From positions 1-64,000 of the forward strand of contig NZ_CALIZG010000012.1 in the NCBI RefSeq assembly GCF_938028775.1: DNA of 64,000 nt, given 5' to 3'. The notes below the pieces were generated by a model, which saw only the letters and a program-made list of their open reading frames with translations, ran no database searches and was not told the DNA's origin. This document shows positions 61,458-64,000 of this stretch, piece by piece. The position numbers and the translations under genes were made by a program. Origin of the DNA: Mogibacterium diversum_A. GTDB lineage: Bacteria; Bacillota; Clostridia; Peptostreptococcales; Anaerovoracaceae. Positions within the stretch are counted from its first letter, which is position 1. Every line of letters starts with the position of its first letter.

Positions 61458-64000
61458 ATGGAGCAGGAACTTAATAAAAGCATAATTATTGCATACTATC
61501 TTTCTAGAAGAGATAAAGAAGGTTTAAATGTTTTGGGATATAAAACATTCTCTAAAGCTTTTAAAGAAATAGGGAAAAAAATTGGGGAAAAACCGAATAA
61601 TTTGAAAAACATGAGGGATGAATTTGATCCACTTTTTCCTAACCAAAGAAAAGGGTGGCATCAAAGAAATCTTAGAGCTTCACGTCAGGAAGTATTTGAT
61701 AAATTCTCAAAGATGAGTGATTTTGACCTGGATAAATACGTAAAAGGGTTATTGAATGGAAATACAACCAACAATGATATATATATACAACAAAATTTGG
61801 GGTTTGATACAGAGAATGCTGAAAGTTTAGAAGAGTATAGAAAAGCAGCAAAAGTTGTTAAAAATCATATTTCGACAAATAGGGTTAATTTTAGATATAG
61901 CAATGAGGAAGTTGAAGCAGTGCGCAATGAATTTCTGGATAAGTTTGCCCCAGAAAAGCTAGCAGCTATTCCTGATGAGAAGCTCTTAAAATCATTATTT
62001 TACTCAAAAGATGGGAACGAGTGCAGCTTAAGCTATGTGCTTGAGAATCAAGAAAAAATAAAAAACATGTTTGGAGGGATAGCTGGAGGCAGTACATATA
62101 AATTTGGTCTATTTCAGCGTAATGAAGATGGAATGTGGGTTACAGGAAGTGGTAATAAACCCACAGTACTGACAGAGGATAAGGCTCTTGAACTAGGTAA
62201 GGGTATACGAGATGAGATAGTTAAAGGTGCTAAACTCATAGAGAATACACAACTGAATACTAAAGAAGATTACGATTATTTAGATTTGGTACTTAATCAA
62301 GAAACTAAGAATACGGCAAAAAAAGTATGGGTGCAAAAATATTATCAAATACTATATCCAGAAAAGTTTGTAAGTTTCTATACAGAGGAATGGATAGATC
62401 ATTTTCTATACGCTTTAGACATAGAACCAAGTGAAAAGTTTTATGGTAAAAAAGGACAACTAGCCATTGTAAAGAGATTATCAGGACTTGAAGATAATGA
62501 GTTTTCTGATGCGCTATTTGATTGTTTTAAGCAACCCAAAAAATTTATAAGGCTAGGCAGCTCGATTGATAATGGGCGCAGCATCGCTGGTGAATGGCGT
62601 GAAAAAGGGATTGTTGCGATTGGGTGGCCTAAAATTGGTTCACTTAAGCATTTTGCAAAAGGCAATTCTCTAAATAGAGAAAACCTAGCACACATGCTTA
62701 AGGAGGAATACTACTCAGAGGATTCTTCAACATCTTCGAGGAAGGCTGGGGAAATAATAAAATTCTTTAATACTAATAAAGATACAGTTTTTACCATCAT
62801 GAATGGAGAAGAATTAATAGCGCTTGTCGATGAGCTTGGAGAGTACTACTATGATTTAAACAATACTCCATGGGTGCATTGTAAAAAAGGAGCTTGGCAC
62901 ATGAGCTTTCTTGAGGACGAGTTTCTACCAAAGAAGTCAGAGGGAAAACTAACAACATGCTATGAATTTAAAGAACCTGAAAATCTTCAGTTCTTATATA
63001 GAAAATATTACTATGACCTAGACGGAAAAGGGATGACTAAAATAGACAACGAACTAAAATATAATACGGGACTTAAGACAAATTTTCCTGCAAATAGAAT
63101 CATATTTGGAGCACCTGGAACAGGAAAAAGTTATACCCTCGAGCAGGAACGAAAAATTACGCTACAAAATGAGACAATTGGTGGATATGAACGTGTTACT
63201 TTTCATCCAGATTATACATACTCTCAGTTTGTTGGTACATATAAGCCCGTGACAGATAGATCAGGTACGATTAGTTATCAATTTGTTCCAGGCCCTTTTA
63301 TGAGAGTGTATGTTGAGGCGCTTAAAAATGGAAGAAGTGGAAATCCTGAGCCATATATTCTTATCATAGAAGAAATTAACCGAGCAAATGTGGCAGCTGT
63401 ATTTGGAGATGTTTTTCAGCTTCTTGACCGTGATAGCTTCAATGTAAGTGAATATCCGATACACGCAACAGAGGATGTTAGAACTTATCTTGCAGTCCAG
63501 CTTGGTGGCAATCCAGAAGACTATACTGAAATAAAAATTCCGGATAATATGCTGATTTGGGCAACTATGAACAGTGCAGATCAAGGAGTGTTTCCAATGG
63601 ATACTGCTTTTAAACGCAGATGGGACTTTAACTATCTTGGCATAAATAATAGTGAGGATAAAATTGCAGGAAAAATTGTAACAATTGGAAAAGGGGAGCA
63701 TAGAAAAAAAGTTGAATGGAATATATTAAGAAAAGAGATAAATAATGTGCTCCTTAATGACTGTAAAGTCAACGAAGATAAGTTGATGGGACCTTTTTTC
63801 CTTTCTATAAAGAACCTTCCAGAAGGTGAAGAGATGGACGAAGAAAATTTTAGCAGAATGTTTAAGAACAAAGTTATTATGTACTTGTTTGATGATGCCG
63901 CAAAGCAGAAGCGTCCTACACTTTTCAGTGGTTGTGACATAAAGAATATATATTCAGCAATTTGTGATGCGTTTGATGAAAAAGGTGTAGATATATTTAA
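61458..64000 (+). CDS. McrB-like AAA+ GTPase restriction subunit (partial, runs off window)
   Basis: An uninterrupted frame of 847 codons reaches the window end. The AAA+ part has Walker A GAPGTGKSYT (about 551-560), Walker B LIIEEINRAN near 634 and the McrB-type sensor MNSADQGVFPMDTAFKRRW near 704. Residues about 361-490 (RLGSSIDNGRSIAGEWREKGIVAIGWPKIGSL at the start) look like an EVE/PUA-type modified-base reader. The N-terminal 100 residues (including PNQRKGWHQRNLRASR) are a further domain seen, as I recall, in restriction proteins. GAGGT lies 6 bases before the ATG. A McrC nuclease gene should follow outside the window. Confidence 0.88.
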   Translation, partial: MEQELNKSIIIAYYLSRRDKEGLNVLGYKTFSKAFKEIGKKIGEKPNNLKNMRDEFDPLFPNQRKGWHQRNLRASRQEVFDKFSKMSDFDLDKYVKGLLNGNTTNNDIYIQQNLGFDTENAESLEEYRKAAKVVKNHISTNRVNFRYSNEEVEAVRNEFLDKFAPEKLAAIPDEKLLKSLFYSKDGNECSLSYVLENQEKIKNMFGGIAGGSTYKFGLFQRNEDGMWVTGSGNKPTVLTEDKALELGKGIRDEIVKGAKLIENTQLNTKEDYDYLDLVLNQETKNTAKKVWVQKYYQILYPEKFVSFYTEEWIDHFLYALDIEPSEKFYGKKGQLAIVKRLSGLEDNEFSDALFDCFKQPKKFIRLGSSIDNGRSIAGEWREKGIVAIGWPKIGSLKHFAKGNSLNRENLAHMLKEEYYSEDSSTSSRKAGEIIKFFNTNKDTVFTIMNGEELIALVDELGEYYYDLNNTPWVHCKKGAWHMSFLEDEFLPKKSEGKLTTCYEFKEPENLQFLYRKYYYDLDGKGMTKIDNELKYNTGLKTNFPANRIIFGAPGTGKSYTLEQERKITLQNETIGGYERVTFHPDYTYSQFVGTYKPVTDRSGTISYQFVPGPFMRVYVEALKNGRSGNPEPYILIIEEINRANVAAVFGDVFQLLDRDSFNVSEYPIHATEDVRTYLAVQLGGNPEDYTEIKIPDNMLIWATMNSADQGVFPMDTAFKRRWDFNYLGINNSEDKIAGKIVTIGKGEHRKKVEWNILRKEINNVLLNDCKVNEDKLMGPFFLSIKNLPEGEEMDEENFSRMFKNKVIMYLFDDAAKQKRPTLFSGCDIKNIYSAICDAFDEKGVDIF

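Noticed and set aside
61283..61483. 66-codon minus-strand frame upstream of the endonuclease gene
   Set aside because: It covers the control region and the start of the McrB-like gene, and has no ribosome binding site.
58621..64000. Direct repeat of the ssrA 3' end marking the island's far boundary
   Set aside because: No copy of the T-arm and acceptor sequence is seen again within the window.

Overview
The window reads as chromosomal DNA of an anaerobic low-to-moderate G+C Firmicute of the Clostridia. Evidence: AGGAGG-type ribosome binding sites throughout, the Clostridia-style clusters ylxM-ffh-rpsP-khpA-rimM-trmD and yggS-sepF-yggT-divIVA-lspA-rluD, RqcH, SPFH and U32 proteins, and several cation-coupled amino-acid carriers. 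A relative of Mogibacterium / Eubacteriales family XIII is a guess from general resemblance, not a proven assignment.

Layout. 1-590: 3' end of a 23S rRNA, then 5S and a terminator. 723-5160: an alpha/beta hydrolase, then a methionine ABC operon (leader peptide and attenuator, metQ, metN, metI). 5198-8744: a GntR/RCK_C regulator, an LRR-type lipoprotein and an APC permease. 8840-18321: ribosome-biogenesis and cell-division genes in one direction. 18350-18512: a small orphan transcript encoding an 8-residue peptide. 18699-25855: a small unknown membrane protein, rqcH (minus), yicC-gmk-rpoZ, and aromatic biosynthesis (aroF and an aroE-aroK fusion). 25856-30660: an NSS symporter, an amino-acid ABC transporter without an ATPase gene, and an aminotransferase. 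30784-41578: a U32 peptidase-family protein, a thioesterase, a CDF transporter, an ArsB/NhaD-type carrier, an unknown gene, uvrB and uvrA. 41651-47280: SPFH protein, AGCS symporter, XRE membrane regulator, BrnQ. 47530-54056: a five-gene ECF plus heterodimeric ABC operon. 54083-58619: pncB, a MltG-like fragment, an RluA-family synthase, lepB, smpB and ssrA (tmRNA). 58840-64000: an AT-rich restriction island directly downstream of ssrA (C5 methyltransferase, MspI-like endonuclease, McrB-like GTPase running off the window).

Most notable observations. (1) The MetQ lipoprotein is circularly permuted: the canonical C-terminal half follows the signal peptide and the canonical N-terminal half ends the protein. 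(2) Upstream of it, a Met/Cys-rich 36-residue leader peptide, an intrinsic terminator and a possible antiterminator segment just after the leader stop codon fit classical attenuation, which is unusual for a Firmicute. (3) A palindrome AGTTAG-N6-CTAACT occurs three times: once at the start of the orphan small transcript and twice before the ECF/ABC operon, pointing to a shared regulon. (4) A cytosine-methyltransferase system sits beside a McrB-type GTPase at the ssrA locus, which poses a self-compatibility puzzle. The genome segment also carries many amino-acid uptake systems (Met ABC, APC, NSS, a second ABC, AGCS, BrnQ), which suggests an amino-acid-fermenting lifestyle.
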